NCBI GenBank assembly: GCA_007127655.1 | Contig: SKYX01000166.1 | Span: 1-7,421, forward strand | Length of the DNA stretch: 7,421 nucleotides | Source: Desulfonatronum sp. | GTDB lineage: Bacteria > Desulfobacterota > Desulfovibrionia > Desulfovibrionales > Desulfonatronaceae | Reading direction: 5' to 3' | Part shown: one piece after another, positions 1 to 6,103 of the stretch | Layout of the letters: every line of letters starts with the position of its first letter | Position numbering within the stretch: the first letter of the stretch is position 1 | Notes under the pieces: generated by a model | The model's input: the letters and a program-made list of their open reading frames with translations, nothing else | Told to the model about the DNA's origin: nothing | The model's database searches: none | Translations under genes and position numbers: made by a program

Positions 1-481
1 CACCAGCGTCCGCGTGGCCAAGGACGACGCCGAGCGTAATGCCGTCTGGCAGGCCCGCCGCGACGCCCTGCCGGCCCTGGCCCGGGTCAAACCGACCACG
101 GTCCTGGAGGATGCCACGGTGCCCCGTTCCAAAATTCCGGCCATGATGCAGGCCTTGTACAAAATCGCCAAAAAATACGACCTGATCATCGGTACCTTCG
201 GCCATGCCGGGGACGGCAACCTGCACCCGACCATCCTCACGGACAAGCGCGACAAGCAGGAATGGCATCGGGTGGAAGCGGCCATCGACGCCATCTTCGA
301 GGAAGCCCTGGCCCTGGGCGGCACCCTGTCCGGCGAGCACGGCATCGGCCTGGCCAAGGCCAAGTATCTGAAGAACGAATACGGCGTGGGGGCCATCAAC
401 TACTCCCGGAGGATGAAGAGCGTGCTCGACCCCAACAACATCCTCAATCCGGGCAAAATCCTCGGCCCCCTGCTCGCCTAA
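1..481 (+). CDS. glcD: GlcD-type FAD-linked oxidase, probable D-lactate (or glycolate) dehydrogenase flavoprotein, 3' part only
   Basis: Only the C-terminal 159 or so residues are present. The reading frame (codons from base 2) is open at the left edge and ends at TAA 479-481, so the start and the N-terminal FAD-binding domain lie outside. What is seen matches the C-terminal domain of FAD-linked oxidases (FAD-oxidase_C): EDATVPR at 107-127, GHAGDGNLHP at 200-229, SGEHGIG at 329-349, and the family ending MKxxLDPNNILNPGKI just before the stop. The His-rich loops in this domain line the substrate and flavin pocket in the family. The enzyme oxidises a 2-hydroxy acid to the 2-oxo acid and passes electrons to an iron-sulfur partner. 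The gene 12 bases downstream is exactly such a partner. In Desulfovibrio the equivalent pair is regarded as D-lactate dehydrogenase. Glycolate as substrate cannot be excluded from sequence. The family is certain; the substrate is inferred from the pta-ackA context. Confidence 0.93.
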   Translation, partial: TSVRVAKDDAERNAVWQARRDALPALARVKPTTVLEDATVPRSKIPAMMQALYKIAKKYDLIIGTFGHAGDGNLHPTILTDKRDKQEWHRVEAAIDAIFEEALALGGTLSGEHGIGLAKAKYLKNEYGVGAINYSRRMKSVLDPNNILNPGKILGPLLA

Positions 482-483
482 CT

Positions 484-488
484 GGAGG
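484..488 (+). promoter_or_regulatory. Ribosome binding site of the glcF-like gene
   Basis: GGAGG lies five bases before the ATG at 494 and directly after the stop of the upstream oxidase gene. It supports the chosen start and co-translation of the two subunits from one message. Confidence 0.8.
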
Positions 489-493
489 ACATT

Positions 494-1774
494 ATGGCCG
501 ACATCAAAAAACTCGTATCCATGTTCAAGGAGCTGGACGACCTGCTCACCGGCTGCATGCGCTGCGGCATGTGCCAGGCCCAGTGCCCGGTCTTCGCCCA
601 GACCGGACGGGAGACCGACGTCACTCGCGGCAAATTGGCTTTGCTTTCCGGTCTGTCCGAGGAAATCCTCAAGGACCCGGAAGAGGTCAATGAAAAACTT
701 CAGCGGTGCCTGCTCTGCGGTACCTGTGAGGCCAACTGTCCCTCCGGGGTCAAGGTCACGGACATCTTCCTGCGTGCCCGGGCCATTCTCACCGGCTACC
801 TGGGCCTGCCACCCACCCAGCGACTGATCTTCCGTCGGCTGCTGACCAACCCGAAGTTGATGAACAATCTGCTCTCCCTGGGATCATCTTTGCAGGGCCT
901 GTTCACCAAGGATGCGGACAGCGTCATCGGCACGTCCTGCGCCCGATTCAACGCCCCGCTGATCGCGGACCGGCATTTCAAGAAGCTGGCTTCGAAATCG
1001 CTCCATTCCCAGACTCCCCACAAGGACACCCCTTCGGGCAAGTCCGGGCTGCGGGTGGCGTTCTTCCCCGGCTGCGTCACGGACAAGGTTTTCCCCCAGG
1101 TTGGCCAGGCCGTGCTGAAGATCATGGAACACCATCAAGTTGGGGTCTTCATGCCGCCCAATCAGGCCTGCTGCGGCATTCCGGCCCTGTCCAGCGGCGA
1201 GACCGCGGCCTTCGACAATCTGGTCCGCCAGAACCTGGACCTGTTTGCCAAAGGCAAATGGGACTACCTGATCACCCCCTGCGCCACCTGCACGGCCACC
1301 ATTCATGAGCTTTGGCCCAAATACTACGGGGACAAGATGGACGCGGTCCGGGTCAAGGACCTTGCCGACAAGGTCATGGACGTCAGCCAGTTTCTTACCG
1401 ATGTCCTGAAGGTTGCCCCGAAAGAGGTCGCAAGCCCGGCCAAGGTGGCCTACCACGATCCCTGTCACCTGCGGAACACGCTGAAGATCACGGCCCAGCC
1501 GCGCCAAGTCCTGGCTGCCGGCGGCAAATACGCCGCTGTTGAACTGCCCGGTGGACCTTCCTGTTGCGGGTCCGGCGGCAGCTTCAACATCAAGCACTAC
1601 AAACTGTCCGACGTCATCGGGCGCAAAAAGGCCGAAAGCATCGCCGCCACCGGTGCAAAGATCTCGGCCACCAGTTGCCCGGCCTGTATGCTCCAGATTT
1701 CGGACATGCTGTCCAAGTCCGGACATTCGATTCCCGTCAAGCATGTGGTGGAGTTGTACGCGGAAACGTTGTAA
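494..1774 (+). CDS. glcF: GlcF-type iron-sulfur (CCG-domain) subunit of D-lactate/glycolate dehydrogenase
   Basis: Complete protein of 426 residues, close to the usual GlcF length of about 400. It has two ferredoxin-type 4Fe-4S motifs near the N-terminus: C21-x2-C24-x2-C27-x3-C31-P and C72-x2-C75-x2-C78-x3-C82-P. Two cysteine-rich CCG domains follow. The first has FFPGC (C194), ACCG (C226, C227) and PCATC (C263, C266). The second has HDPCH (C324), SCCG (C357, C358) and SCPAC (C395, C398). This is the layout of GlcF and of heterodisulfide-reductase-like electron carriers. The protein has no signal peptide or clear membrane helix, so it is probably cytoplasmic or peripherally bound. It should take electrons from the flavin subunit encoded 12 bases upstream and pass them towards the quinone pool or another membrane acceptor. 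The acceptor is inference. The symbol is the family name; in this lineage the complex probably acts on D-lactate. Confidence 0.93.
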   Translation: MADIKKLVSMFKELDDLLTGCMRCGMCQAQCPVFAQTGRETDVTRGKLALLSGLSEEILKDPEEVNEKLQRCLLCGTCEANCPSGVKVTDIFLRARAILTGYLGLPPTQRLIFRRLLTNPKLMNNLLSLGSSLQGLFTKDADSVIGTSCARFNAPLIADRHFKKLASKSLHSQTPHKDTPSGKSGLRVAFFPGCVTDKVFPQVGQAVLKIMEHHQVGVFMPPNQACCGIPALSSGETAAFDNLVRQNLDLFAKGKWDYLITPCATCTATIHELWPKYYGDKMDAVRVKDLADKVMDVSQFLTDVLKVAPKEVASPAKVAYHDPCHLRNTLKITAQPRQVLAAGGKYAAVELPGGPSCCGSGGSFNIKHYKLSDVIGRKKAESIAATGAKISATSCPACMLQISDMLSKSGHSIPVKHVVELYAETL

Positions 1775-1797
1775 TGAAGTCTGGAAGGTGAATTTTC

Positions 1798-1831
1798 AAA
1801 AAAGTAGAGGCGGTTCGCGAGCCGCCCCTAC
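1798..1831. repeat. Palindromic REP-like element; also terminator-shaped on the minus strand
   Basis: Bases 1804-1831 form an almost perfect 28-base palindrome: GTAG/CTAC at the ends, then GGCGG/CCGCC, with one A-C mismatch and one T-G pair, closing on a tiny GC-rich loop. It starts 29 bases after the glcF stop. The sequence resembles short GTAGGGGCGG-type palindromes dispersed in many bacterial genomes (my recollection of the type, not a search). Six A residues (1798-1803) precede it. On the minus strand this reads as a GC hairpin followed by TTTTTT, the shape of an intrinsic terminator, but there is no minus-strand gene here for it to end. On the plus strand there is no T-run after the stem, so a role in mRNA 3'-end protection or processing is more likely than termination. 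Confidence 0.6.
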
Positions 1832-1896
1832 AGCATGACGGACGATATATTCATTTCTGAAAATGTAGTCGCTCAAAAAAATGTGGCAAGCATAAC

Positions 1897-1976
1897 CTGG
1901 ATGCCCGCCTGCGCGGACATGACGAGCACGAGAGAACGTGCCATCCCAAGTCATTCCCGCGCAGGCGAGAATCCAG
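1897..1976. repeat. Inverted pair of 27-base repeats with the CGCCTGCGCGG core
   Basis: Left arm 1897-1923 and right arm 1950-1976 are reverse complements at 23 of 27 positions by my alignment. They share CTGGAT, the core CGCCTGCGCGG and ATGAC. The 26-base centre contains a second small stem, GCACG (1926-1930) with CGTGC (1937-1941), around an AGAGAA loop, so the whole can fold as one long hairpin. The motif closely resembles the dispersed TTCCCGCCTGCGCGGGAAT-type repeat seen in many proteobacterial genomes and the dRS3 repeats of Neisseria. That family link is from memory. It looks like a small non-autonomous mobile repeat rather than a gene-specific regulator. Confidence 0.6.
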
Positions 1977-2050
1977 AGGCTATGGGGCTATTAGGCAATG
2001 CCCGGCCATATTGAGCAGTTACCTGAAAATCACCTGACCACCTCAAAACC

Positions 2051-2056
2051 AAAGGA
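2051..2056 (+). promoter_or_regulatory. Ribosome binding site of pta
   Basis: AAAGGA lies nine bases before the ATG at 2066. The spacing is slightly long but acceptable, and the protein aligns from its first residues with the family N-terminus, which supports this start. Confidence 0.6.
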
Positions 2057-2065
2057 CCCTCGCCC

Positions 2066-4171
2066 ATGGCCAAAAACCTCTACGTCATCAACACGGAGTC
2101 CCGCAGCGGCAAATCGGCCATCTGTCTCGGCCTGATGCAGATGCTCATGCGCCATATCCGGCGGGTGGGATTTTTTCGACCGATCATCAGCGCCCAGGGC
2201 AACGGCAAACGGGATCACGACACCAACCTGATCCTGACCCAGTTCCACCTCAACGAAACCTACCAGGACGCCTACGCCTACACCCTGGAACAAGCCCGGG
2301 ACCTGATCAATCAAGGCGAACACGCCCTGCTGATGGAGAACATCCTGGCCAAGTACAAGGCTCTGGAGACCCGTTACGACTTCATCCTCTGCGAAGGCTC
2401 GGACTTCGTGGGAGGGGATTCTGCCTTCGAGTTCGACATCAACGCGGAAATCGCCGCCAACCTCGGCTCGCCGGTTATCCTGGTGGCCAACGGCCAGAAC
2501 AAGACCCCGAAACAAATCGTGGCCCAGACCCAGATCGCCATCGATACCTTTTCCGAAAAGGGCCTGGATGTCCTAGCCACCATCGTCAACCGGGCCGAAA
2601 GCCTGGACAAGGACGAGATCATCGGCGGCCTGCGCTGCAAGTACCGGATCCACGAGGAATGCCTGACCTACGCCATTCCTGAGGTGCCTTCCCTGGGCAA
2701 ACCAACCATCAACGACATCCGCAAATGGCTGGACGCCGAAGTCATCGCCGGCGAAGACCTACTGGATGTCCAGGTGGACGACTACGTTGTGGCCGCCATG
2801 CAGGTGAACAACTTTTTGCAGTATGTTTCCAAGAACTCCATGGTGATTACTCCGGGCGACCGGTCGGACATCCTCCTGGGCTGCATCGCCACCCGGCAAT
2901 CCCAGACCTACCCCGAGGTTGCGGGTATCGTGCTCACCGGCGGCATCAAGCCTCCGGATTCCGTGATGAAACTTTTGGACGGCTGGACCGGCGTGCCCAT
3001 GCCCATCCTCTCGGCCAAGGGCCACACCTACAAGATCACCAGAACCCTGATGGAAATGTACGGTCGCATCGAACCGGAGGACCAGAAGAAGATCGCCACG
3101 GCCCTGGGTTCTTTCGAGGAACACGTGGACACAGCCGAGCTGTTCCAGCGCCTGGAGACGAAGAAATCCACCAAGGTCACCCCGGTGATGTTCGAGTACA
3201 GCCTGATCGAGAAAGCCAAAGCCGAGCGTCGGCACATTGTCCTGCCCGAAGGTGCATCCACCCGCATTCTCCAGGCAGCGGACATCCTGCTGCGCCGCGG
3301 CATCGCGGACCTGACCATCCTCGGCCAGCCGGACGCCATTCGGGCCAAGGCCGCCCAGATGGGGCTTTCCCTGGACAAGGCCACGCTCATTGACCCGGCT
3401 GCCTCGGACTACTTCGAGGACTACTGGAAGGCCTATTACGAGCTGCGCAAAAGCAAGGGCATGACAGAGGAAGTGGCCCACGACACCATGGCCGAGGCTA
3501 CCTATTTTGGAACCATGATGGTTCAAAAAGGGCATGCCGACGGGATGGTTTCCGGCTCTATCACCACCACTCAGCAGACGATCCGTCCGGCATTGCAGTT
3601 CATCAAAACCAGGCCGGGTATCTCCCTGGTCTCCTCGGTCTTTTTCATGTGCATGTCCGACCGGGTGCTGGTCTTCGGCGACTGCGCCGTGAACCCCAAC
3701 CCCACGGCCAAACAATTGGCGGAAATCGCGGTAGCCTCCGCGGACACAGCTGTTCAGTTTGGCGTTGACCCCAGGATTGCCATGCTCTCCTACTCAACCG
3801 GCGAATCCGGTTCAGGCCAGGAAGTGGAAAAGGTTCGAGAAGCTACGACAATCGCCAAAGAGATGGCTCCGGAACTGCTCATCGAAGGCCCGATCCAGTA
3901 CGACGCGGCCTACGACCCGGACGTGGCCATGACCAAAATGCCCGACTCCAAGGTGGCCGGACGGGCCACGGTGTTCATCTTCCCGGACCTGAACACCGGC
4001 AACAACACCTACAAGGCCGTGCAGCGGGCCGCCAACGCCATCGCCATCGGCCCGGTGCTCCAGGGCCTGAACAAACCGGTCAACGACCTCTCCCGCGGCT
4101 GCACCGTGCCGGACATCGTCAATACCGTGGCCATCACCGCCATCCAGGCCCAGCATGCTGGGAGTCAATAA
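2066..4171 (+). CDS. pta: Phosphate acetyltransferase (phosphotransacetylase), long three-domain form
   Basis: It converts acetyl-CoA plus phosphate to acetyl phosphate and CoA in the cytoplasm, the step before acetate kinase. At 701 residues it matches the long enterobacterial type (E. coli Pta is 714) rather than the short catalytic-only form. An N-terminal P-loop-like, BioD/CobQ-related domain covers roughly residues 1-210 and contains SRSGKS (12-17). A DRTGG-type domain follows with PGDRSD around 264-268 and LTGG. The catalytic PTA_PTB domain runs from about 375 to the end. It has IVLPEG (391-396), MVSGSITTTQQTIRP (from 494), SSVFFM, GDCAVNPNPTA, MLSYSTGESGSG (from 573), GPIQYDAA, AGRATVFIFPDLNTGN and KPVNDLSRG, all family hallmarks. 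It sits 83 bases before ackA, as expected for the acetyl-CoA to acetate pathway. In this cluster it serves ATP formation from lactate. The N-terminal domains are thought to be regulatory in the long form. No defects seen. Confidence 0.98.
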   Translation: MAKNLYVINTESRSGKSAICLGLMQMLMRHIRRVGFFRPIISAQGNGKRDHDTNLILTQFHLNETYQDAYAYTLEQARDLINQGEHALLMENILAKYKALETRYDFILCEGSDFVGGDSAFEFDINAEIAANLGSPVILVANGQNKTPKQIVAQTQIAIDTFSEKGLDVLATIVNRAESLDKDEIIGGLRCKYRIHEECLTYAIPEVPSLGKPTINDIRKWLDAEVIAGEDLLDVQVDDYVVAAMQVNNFLQYVSKNSMVITPGDRSDILLGCIATRQSQTYPEVAGIVLTGGIKPPDSVMKLLDGWTGVPMPILSAKGHTYKITRTLMEMYGRIEPEDQKKIATALGSFEEHVDTAELFQRLETKKSTKVTPVMFEYSLIEKAKAERRHIVLPEGASTRILQAADILLRRGIADLTILGQPDAIRAKAAQMGLSLDKATLIDPAASDYFEDYWKAYYELRKSKGMTEEVAHDTMAEATYFGTMMVQKGHADGMVSGSITTTQQTIRPALQFIKTRPGISLVSSVFFMCMSDRVLVFGDCAVNPNPTAKQLAEIAVASADTAVQFGVDPRIAMLSYSTGESGSGQEVEKVREATTIAKEMAPELLIEGPIQYDAAYDPDVAMTKMPDSKVAGRATVFIFPDLNTGNNTYKAVQRAANAIAIGPVLQGLNKPVNDLSRGCTVPDIVNTVAITAIQAQHAGSQ

Positions 4172-4176
4172 TTTTT
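4149..4176 (+). other. Perfect 14-base palindrome at the end of pta followed by a T-run
   Basis: CCCAGCATGCTGGG (4149-4162) can form a five-base stem with a CATG loop over the last codons of pta. A TTTTT run follows at 4172-4176, nine bases after the stem. The stem is short and the gap long, so it is at best a weak terminator or pause site. Partial read-through into ackA would be expected. Confidence 0.25.
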
Positions 4177-4200
4177 CCGTGTCCTTCCGTGCATTCCGTG
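4175..4200. repeat. Three direct copies of TTCCGTG between pta and ackA
   Basis: TTCCGTG occurs at 4175-4181, 4185-4191 and 4194-4200, with periods of 10 and 9 bases, immediately after the pta stop. This type of CCGTG-tandem sequence (CACGGA on the other strand) occurs as an intergenic repeat in many bacterial genomes, by recollection. The near-helical spacing would also suit a row of protein-binding half sites, but nothing else here supports an operator. Confidence 0.5.
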
Positions 4201-4243
4201 GAAACAAAACGTGAATCAGGGCACCTCGTCACCTCAATTTTGA

Positions 4244-4248
4244 AGGGA
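4244..4248 (+). promoter_or_regulatory. Ribosome binding site of ackA
   Basis: AGGGA (within GAAGGGAAG) lies six bases before ATG 4255. It selects this ATG over an in-frame GTG at 4189, which has no such site and would add 22 residues absent from the family. Confidence 0.75.
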
Positions 4249-4254
4249 AGATCC

Positions 4255-5496
4255 ATGAATATTCTCATCCTCAACTCCGGCAGTTCCTCGGTCAAGTACC
4301 AGCTTTTGGACATGACCGAGCAGGCCGTTTTGGCTTCGGGTCTTGTGGAACGCATCGGCGAGGCCACCAGCAAGATCAAACATGTCCGCCACCCCGGCAC
4401 TGACAAGGAACAAGCCTTTAACGAGGCCATGTCCATTCCGGACCACCCCACCGGCCTGGCAAAGCTGGTGGAACTGATCACCGGCAAGGAGACCGGGGTC
4501 ATCGCCTCGGTTTCGGAAATCCAAGGCATTGGCCACAGGATCGTCCACGGTGGTGAGGCATTCAGCGCTCCGACCCTGGTGGACGAGGCCGTGATCGAGG
4601 GCATCAAAGCCCAAATCCCCTTGGCACCGTTGCACAACCCCGGCGGACTGGCCGGTATCGAGACCGCGTTGCGGCTGATACCCGGCGTGCCCAACGTTGC
4701 CGTGTTCGACACGGCCTTTCACCAGACCATGCCCCCGGAAGCCTATCGCTACGCCATTCCCAAAGAACTCTACACCGAACTGAAGATCCGCCGCTACGGG
4801 TTCCACGGGACATCTCATTTCTATGTGGCCAAGCAGTGCGCCAAAATGTTGGACAAGCCACTTCAGGAAACCTCCTGCGTGACCGTGCACCTGGGCAACG
4901 GTTGTTCCATGGCCGCCATCAAGAACGGCAAGTGCATCGACACCAGCATGGGCCTGACCCCCTTGGCCGGACTGGTCATGGGCACGCGTTCCGGCGACGT
5001 GGACCCGGCCCTGCACGCCTTCCTGGCGGACAACAAGGGCCTGGACATCCGCGAGATCGACACGCTCTTGAACAAGGACAGCGGCTTGAAGGGAATGTGC
5101 GGCCACAACGACATGCGCGACATCCACGACCTCATCGCCCAGGGCGATGCCGACGCCCAACTGGCTCTGCGGGTCTTCTGCCGCCGGGTGACCCAGTACA
5201 TCGGCCAGTACCTAGCCCTTTTGGACGGCGCCGACGCCATCTGCTTCACTGCCGGCATCGGTGAAAACGATTCCGCGGTTCGCCGCCTGTCCTGCGCAAC
5301 CCTTTCCGGCTTGGGCGCTGTGCTGGACACCCAGCGCAATGCCGAAGCTCCCAGGGGCCGGGCGACGGAAATCAGCACCGCCAACAGCCTGATCAAAATT
5401 TACATCATTCCCACCAACGAAGAGTTGGAAATCGCCACCCAGACCATGGAGGTCCTGGGAAACAAGGAGGCTGAGCGTGAGTCAGGAAACAATTAA
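4255..5496 (+). CDS. ackA: Acetate kinase
   Basis: It transfers the phosphate of acetyl phosphate to ADP, giving acetate and ATP. This is the substrate-level phosphorylation step of lactate oxidation. The protein is 413 residues; E. coli AckA is 400. It begins with the family signature MNILILNSGSSSVKYQL. GHRIVHGGE follows with Arg95, then PLAPLHNPGG and VFDTAFHQTMP with Asp152, which matches the catalytic Asp of the ASKHA-fold enzyme. RRYGFHGTSH contains His184, which matches the transition-state histidine. Then come VHLGNGCSMAAI, DTSMGLTPLAGLVMGTRSGDVDP, FTAGIGEND, and near the end PTNEE with Glu389/Glu390 at the metal-binding position. All key residues are present. The start is ATG 4255, chosen for its ribosome binding site and because the family signature starts there. 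The last 20 bases overlap the next gene, so translation of the two is probably coupled. Confidence 0.98.
   Translation: MNILILNSGSSSVKYQLLDMTEQAVLASGLVERIGEATSKIKHVRHPGTDKEQAFNEAMSIPDHPTGLAKLVELITGKETGVIASVSEIQGIGHRIVHGGEAFSAPTLVDEAVIEGIKAQIPLAPLHNPGGLAGIETALRLIPGVPNVAVFDTAFHQTMPPEAYRYAIPKELYTELKIRRYGFHGTSHFYVAKQCAKMLDKPLQETSCVTVHLGNGCSMAAIKNGKCIDTSMGLTPLAGLVMGTRSGDVDPALHAFLADNKGLDIREIDTLLNKDSGLKGMCGHNDMRDIHDLIAQGDADAQLALRVFCRRVTQYIGQYLALLDGADAICFTAGIGENDSAVRRLSCATLSGLGAVLDTQRNAEAPRGRATEISTANSLIKIYIIPTNEELEIATQTMEVLGNKEAERESGNN
5464..5470 (+). promoter_or_regulatory. Strong ribosome binding site of lutC, inside the ackA coding end
   Basis: AAGGAGG, a near-perfect Shine-Dalgarno sequence, lies six bases before GTG 5477. 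It decides the rare GTG start of lutC, for which no nearby in-frame ATG exists, and lies within the last codons of ackA. Confidence 0.85.
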
Positions 5497-6103
5497 ACTC
5501 TTTACCCAAAAAGCCGAGGCCGTCTCCGCGGTGGTCAAGCGGATTGGTTCGCTGGACGAGGCTTACGCCTACGCCGTGGACGCCTGTTTGAACAAAGACG
5601 CCTGCCAGTTGCTGCTCTCCGGCTGCGAAAACGCCATTTCCGATGAGGCCTCGGATCTGTGCGAGGCCAAGGCCGCGGACAAGGTCATGGCCGCGCCCAA
5701 GCTGGCTGACGACCAGTACGCCAAACTGGCCAAAGCCGCGGAAAAGGCCGGCGTGAAGCTCATCGCCGACGGCCTGCGCAACCATCTGGCCGGGATCGAC
5801 ATCGGCTTCGCCGTGGCCGACATGGGGCTGGCCGAAACCGGCAGCCTGGTGCTGGACTCCTCCTCCGAGGACCTGCGACTGTCCACCATGGTCAGCGAGA
5901 TCAACGTGGTGGTCCTGCCTCTTTCCAAGCTGCGGGCCACCAGCTACGAGGCCGAGGCCGAACTGCTGCCCATGATGAAAAAGGCCCCCAACTACCTGGC
6001 CTTCATCACCGGGGCCAGCCGAACCGCTGACATTGAACGGGTGCTGGCCATCGGGGTCCACGGACCACTGGAACTGCACATCCTGCTCTGGGAGGACGCG
6101 TAA
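5477..6103 (+). CDS. lutC: LutC/LldG-type LUD-domain subunit of lactate utilization complex
   Basis: A 208-residue protein of the LutC/YkgG family (LUD domain, PF02589). This family works with LutA and LutB-type iron-sulfur proteins in flavin-independent oxidation of L-lactate to pyruvate. Family features seen are GIDIGFAVADMGLAETGSLVL (Glu120-Thr-Gly-Ser), the central strand VVVLPLSKL, and the C-terminal GASRTADIERVLAIGVHGP block starting at Gly179. It has no cysteine cluster, signal peptide or membrane segment, so it is a soluble cytoplasmic subunit. The GTG start is set by an excellent Shine-Dalgarno site. The gene overlaps the ackA end by 20 bases and shares one base with the downstream lutB-like gene, so the three are very probably translationally coupled. 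In D. vulgaris the related DVU3032-3033 pair has been linked to L-lactate oxidation. The activity here is inferred from family and context. Confidence 0.92.
   Translation: MSQETIKLFTQKAEAVSAVVKRIGSLDEAYAYAVDACLNKDACQLLLSGCENAISDEASDLCEAKAADKVMAAPKLADDQYAKLAKAAEKAGVKLIADGLRNHLAGIDIGFAVADMGLAETGSLVLDSSSEDLRLSTMVSEINVVVLPLSKLRATSYEAEAELLPMMKKAPNYLAFITGASRTADIERVLAIGVHGPLELHILLWEDA
6090..6095 (+). promoter_or_regulatory. Ribosome binding site of lutB
   Basis: GGGAGG lies seven bases before ATG 6103, within the last codons of lutC. It supports the start that overlaps the lutC stop as TAATG. Confidence 0.8.

Larger units (their letters stand above)
1775..2065. other. 291-base non-coding spacer between glcF and pta, rich in inverted repeats
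   Basis: I find no convincing gene here. The base composition is visibly more AT-rich than the flanking genes. The spacer holds a compact palindrome (1804-1831), an inverted pair of 27-base repeats (1897-1923 and 1950-1976), and a weaker possible hairpin at 1981-2010 (TATGG pairing with CCATA, with further GC pairs inside). No clear -35/-10 or sigma-54 promoter could be recognised, so it is open whether pta is read from upstream or from its own promoter in this region. Confidence 0.75.

Noticed and set aside
884..1744. 286-residue open frame on the minus strand opposite the glcF-like gene
   Set aside because: It is a codon-bias shadow of a GC-rich gene with all-family motifs on the plus strand. 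The translation is Gly/Val/Asp-rich low-complexity sequence with no recognisable domain.
1539..1838. Plus-strand open frame of 99 residues running past the glcF stop
   Set aside because: It overlaps the conserved second CCG domain in another frame, has Pro/Ser/Arg-rich shadow composition, and no ribosome binding site was found.
1885..1901. Possible sigma-54 promoter (TGGCAAG...) before pta
   Set aside because: The GG is present, but the required GC ten bases later is CT, and the site runs into the inverted repeat.
1897..1976. CRISPR array or insertion-sequence end
   Set aside because: There are only two copies, in inverted orientation, with no regular spacers and no transposase gene in the window.
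2011..2045. Possible sigma-70 promoter starting at TTGAGC before pta
   Set aside because: No acceptable -10 hexamer at 16-18 bases distance.
2759..3715. 318-residue open frame on the minus strand opposite pta
   Set aside because: It lies fully inside pta, its composition mirrors the plus-strand codons, and it has no family resemblance.
4189..4254. Upstream GTG start extending AckA by 22 residues
   Set aside because: The extension runs through the TTCCGTG repeats and is not family-like. ATG 4255 has a proper ribosome binding site and begins the conserved MNILILNSGSSS signature.
4234..5160. 308-residue open frame on the minus strand opposite ackA
   Set aside because: It is a shadow of ackA, rich in Gly, Val, His and Gln from reversed codons, with no domain.
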